Assembly: GCF_000742135.1 (NCBI RefSeq)
Contig: NZ_KN046818.1
Coordinates: 4,972,295-5,036,294, forward strand
Length of the DNA stretch: 64,000 bases
Source of the DNA: Klebsiella pneumoniae
GTDB lineage: Bacteria > Pseudomonadota > Gammaproteobacteria > Enterobacterales > Enterobacteriaceae
Direction: 5' to 3'
Shown here: piece by piece, positions 1 to 11,429 of the stretch
How the letters are laid out: each line of letters begins with the position of its first letter
Position numbering within the stretch: the stretch's first letter is position 1
Notes under the pieces: generated by a model
What the model saw: the letters and a program-made list of their open reading frames with translations, nothing else
What the model was told of the DNA's origin: nothing
Databases searched by the model: none
Translations under genes and position numbers: made by a program

Positions 1-249
1 GAGACGCATCGCCTTCTCGTTATTCAGCCAGCGCAGATAGCCATAGATGGCCATGCCGCCGGCAAAGAGACACAGCAGCAGGGCGAGAATTTCACGGATC
101 AGCGGCGTGGCAAAGTCCGGCGCTAACTGGTCAAGGCCGACGCCGGCGGCGAGAAAACCGAGCGCCGTGCGGATCCATGCCAGAAAGGTGCGTTCGTTAG
201 CCAGCGAAAAGCGGTAATCCGGCGCTTCGCCGAGGCGGGAGATTTTCAT
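1..249 (-). CDS. yidH: YidH, DUF202 inner-membrane protein (3' end cut by window)
   Basis: Small inner-membrane protein of unknown function (DUF202 family). The first 83 codons are visible; E. coli YidH is about 115 residues, so the C-terminus lies outside the window. The start reads MKISRLGEAPDYRFSLANER and continues with FLAWIRTALGFLAAGVGLDQ, the DUF202 signature, then a hydrophobic segment (about residues 50-70) and YGYLRWLNNEKAM. The ATG at 249 is chosen from alignment with the remembered E. coli protein. Identification is by family resemblance; no biochemical role is known. Confidence 0.9.
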   Translation of the reverse strand, partial: MKISRLGEAPDYRFSLANERTFLAWIRTALGFLAAGVGLDQLAPDFATPLIREILALLLCLFAGGMAIYGYLRWLNNEKAMRL

Positions 250-313
250 TACAGTTCCTTGTTCATCGCGCTGCAGGCTTCAGCATAGCGTAAATCAGGA
301 ACCGGGGAGAAGA

Positions 314-337
314 ACCGGCGCCCCGCAGGGCGCCGGT
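314..337 (-). terminator. GC-rich hairpin downstream of aglB
   Basis: Perfect 10-bp inverted repeat ACCGGCGCCC / GGGCGCCGGT with a 4-base loop, starting 13 bases after the aglB stop. On the minus strand it is followed by TTCTTCTCC rather than a clean U-run, so it is a likely but not ideal intrinsic terminator of aglAB. Confidence 0.6.
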
Positions 338-350
338 AGTACAACGGGGA

Positions 351-3292
<2,942 letters not shown>

Positions 3293-3441
3293 TGGGAAAT
3301 CCTCATGTAACAACTCGTAGGGTGAGTGGCCTTCTTTTTCTTGATTACCGGCCTGACTGGAGAATAAAAATTTGCCCGTCCGACAACATGCCGCGCCGTT
3401 GCGATTCGTGATCCCATTCATGGTTTTAATTTGGCCAAAGT

Positions 3442-3469
3442 TGTCTACTTCGGTAACAAAAGTTAGACA
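3442..3469. promoter_or_regulatory. Candidate operator between aglAB and yidP
   Basis: The 298-bp space between the divergent genes is AT-rich near the regulator and holds the inverted repeat TGTCTA (3442-3447) / TAGACA (3464-3469), 16 bases apart. Its place between two divergent promoters and next to a GntR-type gene suggests the binding site of that regulator. No promoter hexamers are confidently assigned. Confidence 0.4.
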
Positions 3470-3590
3470 TCGATAAGTCAGGCAGCGAAATTAACTAAAT
3501 GAATGTGTCTTAATTGATTGTAATTAATATATTTTTTTAGAAAAAAGAGCACAAAGCGACATCCCCTTTTCCTGCACAAGAGGACTACTG

Positions 3591-4313
3591 GTGATCTACA
3601 AATCCATTGCTGACCGCCTGCGGCTGCGGCTGAATTCCGCCGACTTCGCCATCGGCAGCCCGCTACCAGGAGAGAAAAAACTGGCCGAGGAGTTCGGAGT
3701 GGCGCGCATGACTATTCGCAAAGCCATCGATCTGCTGGTGGACTGGGGATTGGTTGTGCGTCGCCACGGCTCGGGAACTTACGTGGCGCGTAAAGACGTC
3801 CATCATGAAACCAGCAATCTGACCGGCCTGGCGGAAGTGCTGCGCAAGCAGGGTAAAGAGGTGGTGAGTCAGGTGCAGGCCTTCGAGGTGATGCCCGCCC
3901 CGCCGGCCATCGCCAGTCTGCTGCGGATTAAAATTGATGAACGGATCTACTTCTCACGGCGGGTGCGCTACGTCGACGGCAAGCCGCTGATGCTGGAGGA
4001 TAGCTATATGCCGGTGAAGCTGTTCCGCAACCTGTCGCTGAGTCATCTGGAAGGGTCGAAATTTGATTATATTGAGAAAGAGTGCGGGATCATCATCAGC
4101 GGGAACTATGAAACGCTGACGCCGGTGCTGGCGGACAAGCAGCTGGCGCGCTCAATGAACGTCCCGGAGCAGACGCCGCTGCTGCGTATTACCTCCCTTT
4201 CCTACAGCGACAGCGGCGAGTTTCTTAACTATTCGGTCATGTTCCGCAACGCCAGCGAGTATCAGGTGGACTATCACCTGCGCCGCGTCCAGGCGCAAAG
4301 CCCGCTAGCTTAG
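3591..4313 (+). CDS. yidP: GntR/HutC-family regulator of alpha-glucoside genes
   Basis: DNA-binding regulator with an N-terminal GntR winged helix (residues about 2-70; core [20 protein letters not shown], then GSGTY) and a C-terminal UTRA ligand-binding domain (about 95-235). It starts with GTG at 3591, preceded by AGGA at a usable distance; 240 residues against 238 for E. coli YidP. The gene is divergent from aglAB, so it most likely senses a phosphorylated sugar and controls that operon; this is inferred from position. Its stop lies inside the 3' end of yidE (nine-base convergent overlap). Confidence 0.85.
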   Translation: MIYKSIADRLRLRLNSADFAIGSPLPGEKKLAEEFGVARMTIRKAIDLLVDWGLVVRRHGSGTYVARKDVHHETSNLTGLAEVLRKQGKEVVSQVQAFEVMPAPPAIASLLRIKIDERIYFSRRVRYVDGKPLMLEDSYMPVKLFRNLSLSHLEGSKFDYIEKECGIIISGNYETLTPVLADKQLARSMNVPEQTPLLRITSLSYSDSGEFLNYSVMFRNASEYQVDYHLRRVQAQSPLA

Positions 4314-5966
4314 CCCCCAGAACAGCACGGCGAGTAGCTGCGGGGTGATAATGCGCAGGAACATCACCAGCGGATAGACGGTGGCGTAAGAGAGCGCCGC
4401 TGCGCCGCTGGTGGCGTGCAGGTTGTTGGCGAAGGCCAGCGCCGGCGGGTCGGTCATGGAGCCGGCCAGCATGCCGCACAGCGTCAGATAGTTCATTTTC
4501 GCCAGCATGCGCGCGAGGACGCCCACCGTCAGCAGCGGGATGGCGGTGATGAAAATACCGTAAGCGATCCAGCTCAGACCATCGCCCTGGGTCAGGGTGG
4601 CGACAAAGTCACCCCCCGATTTTAGCCCGACCACCGCCAGAAACAGCACGATCCCCAGCTCGCGCAGCGCCAGGTTGGCGCTCGGCGGCATAAACCAGTA
4701 CAGCTTGCCGATACTGCCGATACGCCCAAGGATCAGCGCCATAATCAGCGGCCCACCGGCCAGTCCCAGCTTCAATGCTGCAGGGAAGCCGGGAATAAAC
4801 AACGGGATAGATCCCAGCAGTACCCCGAGTCCGATGCCGATAAACACCGGCAGCATCTGGACCTGCTGCAGCTTCTGCTGAGCGTTACCCAGTTCGGCGG
4901 CCACGGCGTCAATTGCCTCCGGACGGCCGACCAGGTTGAGGATGTCACCAAACTGCAGGCTGGCGCTGCTGCTGGCTACCAGCTCGACGCCTGCCCGGTT
5001 AAGCCGGGAGATCACTACGTCATAGCGCTGTTTGACGTGCAGATCGCGTATTTTCTTTCCCAGCACTTTTTCGTTAGTGACCACCACCCGCTCCACTTTC
5101 AGATCGGTGCCGCGCGTCGACAGCGAGGTCGCCACCTCCTGGCCTATCACCAGCTGCGCATTGTGCAAATCCTCAGGTCGCCCCACCAGGTGCAGCAGGT
5201 CGCCAGCCTGGATAAGGGTGCCCGGCGCAGGCACCATCAACAGCTCACCGCGTTTCAGCCGCGAACAGACGATGTTGTCGTTGTTGAGCATCGGCACATC
5301 CTGAATCGCCATCTGGTTGAGGTTGGGGTTTTCCACCCGCACGTTGATGGTGTGTAAATGGGCGTGGCCGTTACCGCTGCTCTCCTCAAACCGCTGGGCC
5401 TCTTTCTCGACATTGATGCGAAAGAACAGACGCACCAGCCACATGGTCAGCAGAATGCCGCAGATGCCGAACGGATACGCCATCGCGTAGCTCATCCCCA
5501 TTTGATCGACCACCTCGAACGGTACGCCGAGATCGCGCAGAATTTGCTGCCCGGCCCCCAGCGCTGGCGTGTTGGTCACCGCACCGGAGAAGATACCGAG
5601 CACCACCGGGAGAGGAATATTGAACAGCTTATGCAGCACCGCGGTCACCAGGCCGCCGAGGATAACGATAAGAATAGCGAACAGATTGAGCCGCAGGCCA
5701 GAGACCCGCAGCGAGGCGAAAAAGCCCGGCCCCACCTGAATACCGATGGTGTAGACAAACAGGATCAAGCCGAATTCCTGAATAAAATGCAGCATCGGGC
5801 TGCTGAGGGCGACGCCCGCCTGATCGACAAAGTGGCCGACGATAATGCCGCCAAATAACACGCCGCCAATACCAAAGCCAACGCCGCGGATTTTGACATT
5901 GCCGATCCACAACCCAACCACCGCCACCAGCGCCAGCACGCTGACCGTCAATGCTATCTCACTCAT
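4305..5966 (-). CDS. yidE: YidE, AAE-family putative transporter
   Basis: Inner-membrane protein of the aspartate:alanine exchanger (AAE) family; the substrate of YidE is not known. Start at 5966 ([10 protein letters not shown]) gives 553 residues, the E. coli length; an in-frame start further upstream would add 27 unsupported residues. Two hydrophobic halves of about five helices each (residues about 5-180 and 380-550) flank two RCK_C (TrkA-C) domains (about 190-275 and 280-360) that in this family sense ligands. It ends nine bases inside yidP and appears to be its own transcription unit. Confidence 0.9.
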   Translation of the reverse strand: MSEIALTVSVLALVAVVGLWIGNVKIRGVGFGIGGVLFGGIIVGHFVDQAGVALSSPMLHFIQEFGLILFVYTIGIQVGPGFFASLRVSGLRLNLFAILIVILGGLVTAVLHKLFNIPLPVVLGIFSGAVTNTPALGAGQQILRDLGVPFEVVDQMGMSYAMAYPFGICGILLTMWLVRLFFRINVEKEAQRFEESSGNGHAHLHTINVRVENPNLNQMAIQDVPMLNNDNIVCSRLKRGELLMVPAPGTLIQAGDLLHLVGRPEDLHNAQLVIGQEVATSLSTRGTDLKVERVVVTNEKVLGKKIRDLHVKQRYDVVISRLNRAGVELVASSSASLQFGDILNLVGRPEAIDAVAAELGNAQQKLQQVQMLPVFIGIGLGVLLGSIPLFIPGFPAALKLGLAGGPLIMALILGRIGSIGKLYWFMPPSANLALRELGIVLFLAVVGLKSGGDFVATLTQGDGLSWIAYGIFITAIPLLTVGVLARMLAKMNYLTLCGMLAGSMTDPPALAFANNLHATSGAAALSYATVYPLVMFLRIITPQLLAVLFWGLS

Positions 5967-6067
5967 GGTACCGTCCCTGTGAATAACATTATTATTAACA
6001 GGGATTATGACCGCGGCCAGGCGGATTGTATGCTGCCTGGCGCACAATAATCATGGAGTAAGATACG

Positions 6068-6892
6068 CTACTCAGGCGCGTTCTTATTTTTCGCTGCGAT
6101 AGTGAGTTGCTGAATACTTTTCTCCGGGGAAGGAAGTGCTTCAGGCATAGTGCCACCCAGGTCTTTAATAGTCTGGCGTACTTTTTGCCCTACGTCATAA
6201 TGCGTTTTGTTGGCGAGTTGCTTCGAATCAACCGCGTCCCGACGTAGTTTTTCTTCCGTTTGGGTAGCACGAAACAGGTTGGCCGCGAGCTCAGTCGATC
6301 CCATATAGTCGAGTATTTTTTGGCTTTTCTTTAGGCCCTTACGCTCATGGATTGCTTTTTGGTCAAGACCACCATAGAGACCTTTATAACCATGGTTTTG
6401 AAAGACAGCAAAATCAAGAGTCGTCTCAACACCAGCACGTTGGGCCGTTTCAACCAGATGTTTATTATGCTCTTTGAGCTCATTGCGCAGGAACAGTCGC
6501 TTTTCATCCTCTCGTAGAGACTTAAATATTTGATCATCTTGCAATTCCTGGCGCCGGGTTTGCAAGGCAAAGTACGTTTGCCCCGCAGCAATCACCGGTT
6601 TCGACGGATCGCCATTTTGCACTACCAGATAGCAGGCGTAGCGTGAGAGGTGGAAATCTTCAAGATTCCTGCTGGCGCCAGAACCTAATTCGACCATTTT
6701 GTTGGTTTCAACAAAATGGTCTGCCGAGGGATGACCACTCGCCTCACATGAAATTATCGCTTTTGCAATGACCTTATAAAAATTCCGCCACTCTTTATAG
6801 TCAAGCAGGGAACCAAGGTTGCGGGCAGACCAATACTCCCGCCCCGCCTCATCGCTCTTTCTAATCGCTTCAAATGGCTGCTGTTCGTTCAT
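6068..6892 (-). CDS. dinD: DinD-like DNA-damage-inducible protein
   Basis: At 274 residues it matches E. coli DinD in length and in long blocks such as LSRYACYLVVQNGDP, FLRNELKEHNKHL, FQNHGYKGLYGGLD and GSTELAANLFRATQTEEKL. E. coli DinD is an SOS-induced protein that inhibits RecA filament activities. The first 80 residues diverge more than the rest. The gene sits between yidE and ibpB, where E. coli has none, and looks AT-richer than its neighbours, suggesting a mobile or lineage-specific insertion. I see no LexA-box sequence (CTG-N10-CAG) within about 100 bases upstream; the closest pair is CTG-N12-CAG at 6940-6957, which has the wrong spacing. Confidence 0.9.
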   Translation of the reverse strand: MNEQQPFEAIRKSDEAGREYWSARNLGSLLDYKEWRNFYKVIAKAIISCEASGHPSADHFVETNKMVELGSGASRNLEDFHLSRYACYLVVQNGDPSKPVIAAGQTYFALQTRRQELQDDQIFKSLREDEKRLFLRNELKEHNKHLVETAQRAGVETTLDFAVFQNHGYKGLYGGLDQKAIHERKGLKKSQKILDYMGSTELAANLFRATQTEEKLRRDAVDSKQLANKTHYDVGQKVRQTIKDLGGTMPEALPSPEKSIQQLTIAAKNKNAPE

Positions 6893-6980
6893 AACGTATC
6901 CTTGTTTGAGTGAGTCCCAAAGTATGATTGTTTTTTAAACTGAAACACCCGTTGCAGCAAGGAAGTTTATTGTGCTCTCG

Positions 6981-7010
6981 CACACAAAAAAGCCCCGAAA
7001 ATCGGGGCCT
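6981..7010 (-). terminator. Intrinsic terminator of ibpAB
   Basis: Hairpin GCCCCGA-AAA-TCGGGGC (6992-7008) followed on the minus strand by TTTTTTGTG. It lies 20 bases after the ibpB stop and separates ibpAB from dinD. Confidence 0.9.
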
Positions 7011-7028
7011 TATAAGTTATTCGCTTAA

Positions 7029-7457
7029 TTAACTATTTAATGCCGGTCGTTCGCTGATGGCGATACGCTGCGGGGCGATCTGCTCAGGCTCATTGCGGGT
7101 CAGATCGATATGCAGCAGGCCATTGGTGAAGGTCGCGCCTGAGACCTCCATGTTGTCGGCGAGGGTGAAGCTCAGGCTGAAGGCCTGGCTCACCAACCCC
7201 TGGTGCAGCCATGTGGTCTCTTTTTCCGGCTGCTGCGGCGTGCCTTTCACCACCAGACGGGTGCCTTCCAGTTGAATATCCAGATCTTCCTGACGGAAAC
7301 CGGCCAGCGCAAGGGTAATGCGGTAGTGGTTATCGTCGCTTTTTTCGATGTTATAGGGCGGGAAGCTTTGGCTTTCACCGGCGGTTTGCAGGGCGCTGGC
7401 CAGTTTGTCAAAACCGATCCATTGACGCAGCAGGGGGGATAAATCGTAGTTACGCAT
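7029..7457 (-). CDS. ibpB: Small heat-shock protein IbpB
   Basis: Cytoplasmic alpha-crystallin-type chaperone (Hsp20) that binds unfolding proteins with IbpA and hands them to DnaK-ClpB. It has 142 residues, as in E. coli. The N-terminus [19 protein letters not shown] is shared with IbpA; the crystallin domain runs about residues 35-125 ([25 protein letters not shown]), and the C-terminal IAISER carries the I-x-I-type motif used for oligomer assembly. Second gene of the ibpAB operon, 116 bases after ibpA. Confidence 0.97.
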   Translation of the reverse strand: MRNYDLSPLLRQWIGFDKLASALQTAGESQSFPPYNIEKSDDNHYRITLALAGFRQEDLDIQLEGTRLVVKGTPQQPEKETTWLHQGLVSQAFSLSFTLADNMEVSGATFTNGLLHIDLTRNEPEQIAPQRIAISERPALNS

Positions 7458-7491
7458 ACTGTTTTCTCCTTCTAAGAAGCGAGTGAATACC

Positions 7492-7563
7492 TGCGAATTC
7501 TGTAAATTCGCATCTGCTCCCTGACGGCGAGCAGGTTGTTACATCAGGCCGCCACGCGGCCTG
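7492..7563 (-). promoter_or_regulatory. Three stem-loops in the ibpA-ibpB intergenic RNA
   Basis: Three inverted repeats fill the spacer: TGCGAATT/AATTCGCA with a 5-base loop (7492-7512), CTGCTC/GAGCAG (about 7514-7534) and CAGGCCGC/GCGGCCTG with a 3-base loop (7545-7563). The last follows the ibpA stop and lacks a U-run, so it probably protects or separates the ibpA message rather than ending transcription. The first lies just before the ibpB ribosome site, where E. coli ibpB is reported to have its own RNA thermometer. Confidence 0.55.
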
Positions 7564-7573
7564 AAACGGACAA

Positions 7574-7987
7574 TTAGTTGATTTCGATGCGGCGCGGCTT
7601 GTTCGCTTCCGGGATCACCCGTTCCAGATCGATATACAGCAGGCCGTTCACCAGATTGGCGCCGCGGACGTGAATGTTTTCCGCCAGCTGGAATTTGCGC
7701 TCGAAGTTGCGCTCGGCGATCCCCTGATACAGGTAGGTCCGCTCTTTCTGCTCGGCGGCGTGGGCGCCTTTGACGATCAGCAGATTGTCCTGGGCAGTGA
7801 TCTCCAGCTCGCTTTCAGCAAAGCCAGCCACCGCGATAGCGATGCGATAGTGGTTTTCGTCTACCAGCTCGACGTTATACGGAGGGTAGCCGCCGTTGCT
7901 CTGGCTTTGATTGTTTTCCAGCAGGTTGAACAGGCGGTCGAAACCAATGGCTGAACGATATAGCGGGGAAAGATCGAAGTTACGCAT
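7574..7987 (-). CDS. ibpA: Small heat-shock protein IbpA
   Basis: Alpha-crystallin-type chaperone, partner of IbpB on protein aggregates. The ATG at 7987 ([19 protein letters not shown]) gives 137 residues, the E. coli length; an in-frame ATG at 8122 would place the sigma32 promoter inside the gene, so it is rejected. The crystallin domain spans about residues 35-120 ([25 protein letters not shown]); the C-terminal RRIEIN is the I-x-I tail. First gene of ibpAB, controlled by the sigma32 promoter and the RNA thermometer listed separately. Confidence 0.97.
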   Translation of the reverse strand: MRNFDLSPLYRSAIGFDRLFNLLENNQSQSNGGYPPYNVELVDENHYRIAIAVAGFAESELEITAQDNLLIVKGAHAAEQKERTYLYQGIAERNFERKFQLAENIHVRGANLVNGLLYIDLERVIPEANKPRRIEIN

Positions 7988-8088
7988 AGTAAATAGCTCC
8001 TGAAAATCAGCGAGAATCAAATGACCTTCCATCGTGGACAGGCCGCGGTAATCCGGAATACCCCTCAGGCGTATTCTCAGTGGGTTAC
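7988..8088 (-). promoter_or_regulatory. ROSE-type RNA thermometer in the ibpA leader
   Basis: The roughly 100-base leader between the sigma32 promoter and ibpA ends in TCTCGCTGATTTTCAGGAGC about 11 bases before the ATG. The UCGCU segment matches the U(U/C)GCU anti-Shine-Dalgarno motif of ROSE elements and can pair with the AGGAGC ribosome site; further stems are possible upstream. In relatives this fold opens on heat shock and permits translation. Structure is inferred from motif and position. Confidence 0.8.
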
Positions 8089-8094
8089 ACCTAT

Positions 8095-8123
8095 AAAATG
8101 GGTTTCTCCCCGTGCTTTTCAAG
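8095..8123 (-). promoter_or_regulatory. Sigma32 (heat-shock) promoter of ibpAB
   Basis: On the minus strand, CTTGAAAA (8116-8123) and CCCATTTT (8095-8102) are separated by 13 bases, a very good match to the RpoH consensus CTTGAAA-N11-16-CCCATnT. Confidence 0.88.
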
Positions 8124-8301
8124 GGATTGAGGGCAATTTTTTTTGCAGTTTATCGATGATTGCTTAGACTGGGTGGAGGAGCACAAAAAGCAAAGTGCGA
8201 TGCCCGCCACAGTGCGGCGCAATAACACTATGCATTCACGGGATGGCCCGATATAACCGCTGAAAGGTTATCTCAACGCCCGAAACGACAATGGAAGAAC
8301 A

Positions 8302-8634
8302 ATGAAAAGCAGACGACTGTTAAAGCTGGTCCTGTTCAGCGGGATAATAAGCCTGAGCGGTTGCTCCAGCGTAATGTCACATACCGGTGGCAAAGAGGGA
8401 ACCTATCCGGGCACGCGATCCAGTGCGCAAACGCTGGGGGACAGCGATACCAACTGGGGTGTGAAATCGCTGGTGGCGCTGGACATGCCGTTCACCGCCG
8501 TCATGGATACCCTGCTGCTGCCGTGGGATATGTTCCGCACCGACAGCTCAATCAAATCTCGGGTCGAAAAGAGCGAGAAGGCTACGCTGGCGACCAACTC
8601 GGTGATCCCGCCAGCGCCGATGCCTGCCCAGTAA
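8302..8634 (+). CDS. yidQ: YidQ, DUF1375 outer-membrane-type lipoprotein
   Basis: A 110-residue lipoprotein of unknown function. The N-terminus MKSRRLLKLVLFSGIISLSG ends in the lipobox LSGC, so the mature protein begins at Cys21. The DUF1375 body includes PGTRSSAQTLG and LDMPFTAVMDTLLLPWD. The residues after the cysteine are SS, compatible with transfer to the outer membrane (inference). It is convergent with yidR; the two stops are one base apart. Confidence 0.92.
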   Translation: MKSRRLLKLVLFSGIISLSGCSSVMSHTGGKEGTYPGTRSSAQTLGDSDTNWGVKSLVALDMPFTAVMDTLLLPWDMFRTDSSIKSRVEKSEKATLATNSVIPPAPMPAQ

Positions 8635-8635
8635 G

Positions 8636-9862
8636 TTATCGTCCGGTCTGCGTAACCCACAGCTGACGATAACCGTCCACCTCCTCCATCCAGGCAATCT
8701 GTTTACCGTCTGGCGAAAAGACGATCGCGTCCGCCGAGGGCGCATGCGCATGCGTATCGGTTAAAAAGGTGATATCTCCCGTACCGGCATGGCAGCAGGC
8801 AATCCGATCCTCCAGCGCAAAACCCAGCCACTCTCCCGACGGATGCCAGTTAAACGCCGACTGGATACCCGACGCGTGATGCGTCAACTGCCGCGGCTCG
8901 CCCCCCTGCGGGGAAATAAGCCACAGCTGCACTACGCCGGCGTCGTCGCGCATCAGAAAGGCTATCGCCGTCGCCTGGGGATTGGCGCGCACCCAGTGGC
9001 GCGGGACGTTCACCAGTCCCGGGTAGCGGCGATGGTGGGTGAAGGTCAAACGACGCTGGCTGACGCCCGCCGGCGGCGCCGGCATTGTGGTTGCGGTACC
9101 GGCCAGCGGCGCCCCGCCAGGCTGCTTCCAGCCGGCTTCATCCTGCGGCAGATCGACAATAAACAGCTCAGGCACTTTATCGCCATTTTCCGCCAGCGTA
9201 TCGCCAATAAACGCCAGAGTATGGTTCCCGACCCAGCCCTCCTCATAGGCGCGATTAATCTCATCGCTGCCCGGCGCGGGTGCCGGCGTCGTGCGGCTTA
9301 CCAGCACGCACCAGTGGCTGCCGCCATATTCGCGCGGATGCTGTCCCTGCGGCGTCACCGGTCCATAGGGCGCCGCCACGCCGACGTTGCGCAGATCCAG
9401 CGCCGGATCGCGCTCGTGCAGCACGTGATCGTTGTAGGTAAAACTGACAAACTGACCGTTGGGGCTATAGACATGGACGTGGCTGCCGCCGCGCAGTGCG
9501 CCGGGCGTGTAGGGGGGGGTAATGTCCATGGCGTCCAGATTCTCGACAGCCCCCTGAAAGGCCACCACCCCGCGGCGATGATGAAAATCATACTGCCACT
9601 GCGCATCCGGCCGCTCGGGGCCATGAATAAACACATAGCGCTCCTGGGTTGGATGCACGGTTACCACGCCCACGTGCGCGCCCTGCGTGGCACGATAAAT
9701 GGTCTCCACAGTACCGCTGTTTACGTTCACTCGCTCAATGGTTTCGCCGGTAAACGATGCGCCGGACGGACGAACGTCGAATACCAGCCACTGGCTGTCG
9801 GGAGTCCAGGTATTAATATTGGTAAGCTGGTGATGACGGGGAGCAAAAGTGACTTGTTTCAT
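8636..9862 (-). CDS. yidR: YidR, DUF3748 TolB-like beta-propeller protein
   Basis: A 408-residue protein of unknown function, near the length of E. coli YidR (415). Repeated blades of WD40/TolB type are visible: TPDSQWLVFDVRPSG, YSPNGQFVSFTYND, HPSGEWLGFALED and FSPDGKQIAWMEEVDGYRQL. No signal peptide, so probably cytoplasmic. It follows dgoT by 51 bases, and its Shine-Dalgarno sequence (AGGG, seven bases before ATG) is entirely inside a perfect 12-bp hairpin, suggesting translational control or insulation from dgo readthrough. Confidence 0.9.
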   Translation of the reverse strand: MKQVTFAPRHHQLTNINTWTPDSQWLVFDVRPSGASFTGETIERVNVNSGTVETIYRATQGAHVGVVTVHPTQERYVFIHGPERPDAQWQYDFHHRRGVVAFQGAVENLDAMDITPPYTPGALRGGSHVHVYSPNGQFVSFTYNDHVLHERDPALDLRNVGVAAPYGPVTPQGQHPREYGGSHWCVLVSRTTPAPAPGSDEINRAYEEGWVGNHTLAFIGDTLAENGDKVPELFIVDLPQDEAGWKQPGGAPLAGTATTMPAPPAGVSQRRLTFTHHRRYPGLVNVPRHWVRANPQATAIAFLMRDDAGVVQLWLISPQGGEPRQLTHHASGIQSAFNWHPSGEWLGFALEDRIACCHAGTGDITFLTDTHAHAPSADAIVFSPDGKQIAWMEEVDGYRQLWVTQTGR

Positions 9863-9867
9863 GACGA

Positions 9868-9898
9868 TACCCTGATGCGAGACTTACGCATCAGGGTA
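9868..9898 (-). promoter_or_regulatory. Hairpin covering the yidR ribosome-binding site
   Basis: Perfect inverted repeat TACCCTGATGCG / CGCATCAGGGTA (12 bp, 7-base loop) between dgoT and yidR. On the minus-strand RNA the 3' arm contains the AGGG that would serve yidR, ending six bases before its ATG. No U-run follows, so it is not a standard terminator. Confidence 0.75.
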
Positions 9899-9913
9899 GC
9901 GTATCGCAAAAAA

Positions 9914-11206
9914 TTAGCCTACACGTTTCACATCGCCGACCAGCAGGATATAAGACAGCGCGCCTATCAACGCCACCACGGAGATATAAACCAGCGCCGG
10001 GCCAAAGCCGTAATCCTGCGCCAGATAGCCAATCACCAGCGGAACGGTGATACCGCCCAGGCCGCCAACAAAGTTAAACACCCCGCCGGTCAGGCCTATC
10101 AGGCGCATCGGCGCCAGGGAGGAGACCAGCGACCAGGTGATAGACGCAAAACCGTTACCGAAGAACGCCAGCGCCATCAGCGCCATGATCCAGATGGGGT
10201 CGTTGGTGTAGTTTGCCCCCATGATGCAGGTGGAGATCAACAGTCCACAGATGATCGGCGTTTTGCGCGCCACGCCCAGCGAGTAGCCTTTTTTCACCAG
10301 CTTATCCGCCAGCCAACCAGACAGCAGGACGCCAAAAAACGCGGCGAGGAAGGGCACCGTGGTCATAAAGCCGGCCTTCAGCGCGGTGATGCCTTTTTCC
10401 TGGGTTAAGTAGTTCGGAAACCAGGTCAGGAAGAACCACAGCGTCGAGGTTACCGCGAACTGTCCAAGGTAAACGCCAACCAGCTTGCGGTGAAAAACCA
10501 GCTTCCAGTCCGCTTTCGATAACGGTTGACGCGCCTCTTTCTTCACCGGCGCATCGCCATCCACCAGGCCGCCGCCGTCGCGGATATAGTCGAGTTCGGC
10601 TTTACTGATGCTTTTAGTCAGGCGCGGCGGTTGATAAACCTTGAACCAGATCAGCGACCAGATAATGCCGATACCGCCGGTAACGATAAACACCCAGTGC
10701 CAGCTCAATAGCTCCTGGATCCAGATCAGCAGCGGCGTGAGGAAAGCCAGGCCAACAAATTGCCCCGAGGTATAAAACCCGACGGCGGAAGCGCGCTCGT
10801 GCTCCGGGAACCAGCTGGTCACCATGCGGTTGTTGGTCGGGAAGGCTGGCGCTTCGAAGATGCCGGTAATGGCGCGTAAACCGATAAGCGACATTAAGCC
10901 GGTGGCGAAGCCTTGTAGCAACGTCGCCACCGACCAGCCAAATATAGCGATAAAGTAGGTAAGCCTGGATCCCACGCGGTCAAGGAACCAACCGCCAGGG
11001 ATCTGGCAGAGGGTATACAGCCAGGCAAAGGCGGAAAATACGTAGCCCATTTCCGCTTTGCTAATACCAAACTCCTCCTGAATATGCGCCGAGGCGACGG
11101 CGAGGTTGGCACGGTCTACATAACAAATAACCACGGTAATAAAGATCATGATGAGCGTCAGATAACGGCGACGCCCGGTTTTTACAGCGGTAACTGAAAT
11201 ATCCAT
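9914..11206 (-). CDS. dgoT: D-galactonate:H+ symporter (MFS)
   Basis: Inner-membrane major facilitator (anion:cation symporter branch) that imports D-galactonate with protons. The ATG at 11206 ([20 protein letters not shown]) gives 430 residues as in E. coli; the upstream in-frame start at 11251 is unsupported. Twelve hydrophobic segments are apparent, with the family motif [12 protein letters not shown] in helix 1 and [11 protein letters not shown] after helix 2. It is the last gene of the dgo operon, separated from dgoD by 222 bases that contain an ERIC element. Confidence 0.96.
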   Translation of the reverse strand: MDISVTAVKTGRRRYLTLIMIFITVVICYVDRANLAVASAHIQEEFGISKAEMGYVFSAFAWLYTLCQIPGGWFLDRVGSRLTYFIAIFGWSVATLLQGFATGLMSLIGLRAITGIFEAPAFPTNNRMVTSWFPEHERASAVGFYTSGQFVGLAFLTPLLIWIQELLSWHWVFIVTGGIGIIWSLIWFKVYQPPRLTKSISKAELDYIRDGGGLVDGDAPVKKEARQPLSKADWKLVFHRKLVGVYLGQFAVTSTLWFFLTWFPNYLTQEKGITALKAGFMTTVPFLAAFFGVLLSGWLADKLVKKGYSLGVARKTPIICGLLISTCIMGANYTNDPIWIMALMALAFFGNGFASITWSLVSSLAPMRLIGLTGGVFNFVGGLGGITVPLVIGYLAQDYGFGPALVYISVVALIGALSYILLVGDVKRVG

Positions 11207-11302
11207 CGCAATCTGTCTCCAGATTTTGGGCATAGCGAAGCCGCTCACCATGCCCGGTAATTTACAGAGGGTGTTTTTGTTTTTTATTAATAACTATGTT
11301 GC

Positions 11303-11429
11303 GATGCGCTAAATAATTCGTGCTGGGGAAAGGCGGCAAATTTTCGCATCCCTGGAAGCATACAATAGTATGTGACCAGGGTAAGAAAATGCAGCCAACG
11401 CATCACCAGTGCGAAGTATGACGCGCATT
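11303..11429. repeat. ERIC element, full length (about 127 bp), between dgoD and dgoT
   Basis: The stretch matches the remembered 127-bp enterobacterial repetitive intergenic consensus from end to end: CTAAATAATTCG near the left end, AGGCGGCAA, the core inverted repeat CCCTGG-AAG-CATAC-AATA-GTATG-TGA-CCAGGG (11350-11381), GCAGCCAACGCA, then GCGAAGTATGACG at the right end. It ends on the first base of the dgoD stop codon. Transcribed RNA would fold into a long hairpin between two cistrons. Copy number and exact ends need alignment. Confidence 0.88.

Noticed and set aside
6940-6957. LexA box for dinD
   Set aside because: CTG and CAG are 12 bases apart instead of 10 and the T/A positions inside the box are wrong.
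7988-8122. N-terminal extension of IbpA to an in-frame ATG at 8122
   Set aside because: The extension would translate the sigma32 promoter and leader and is absent from the 137-residue E. coli protein.
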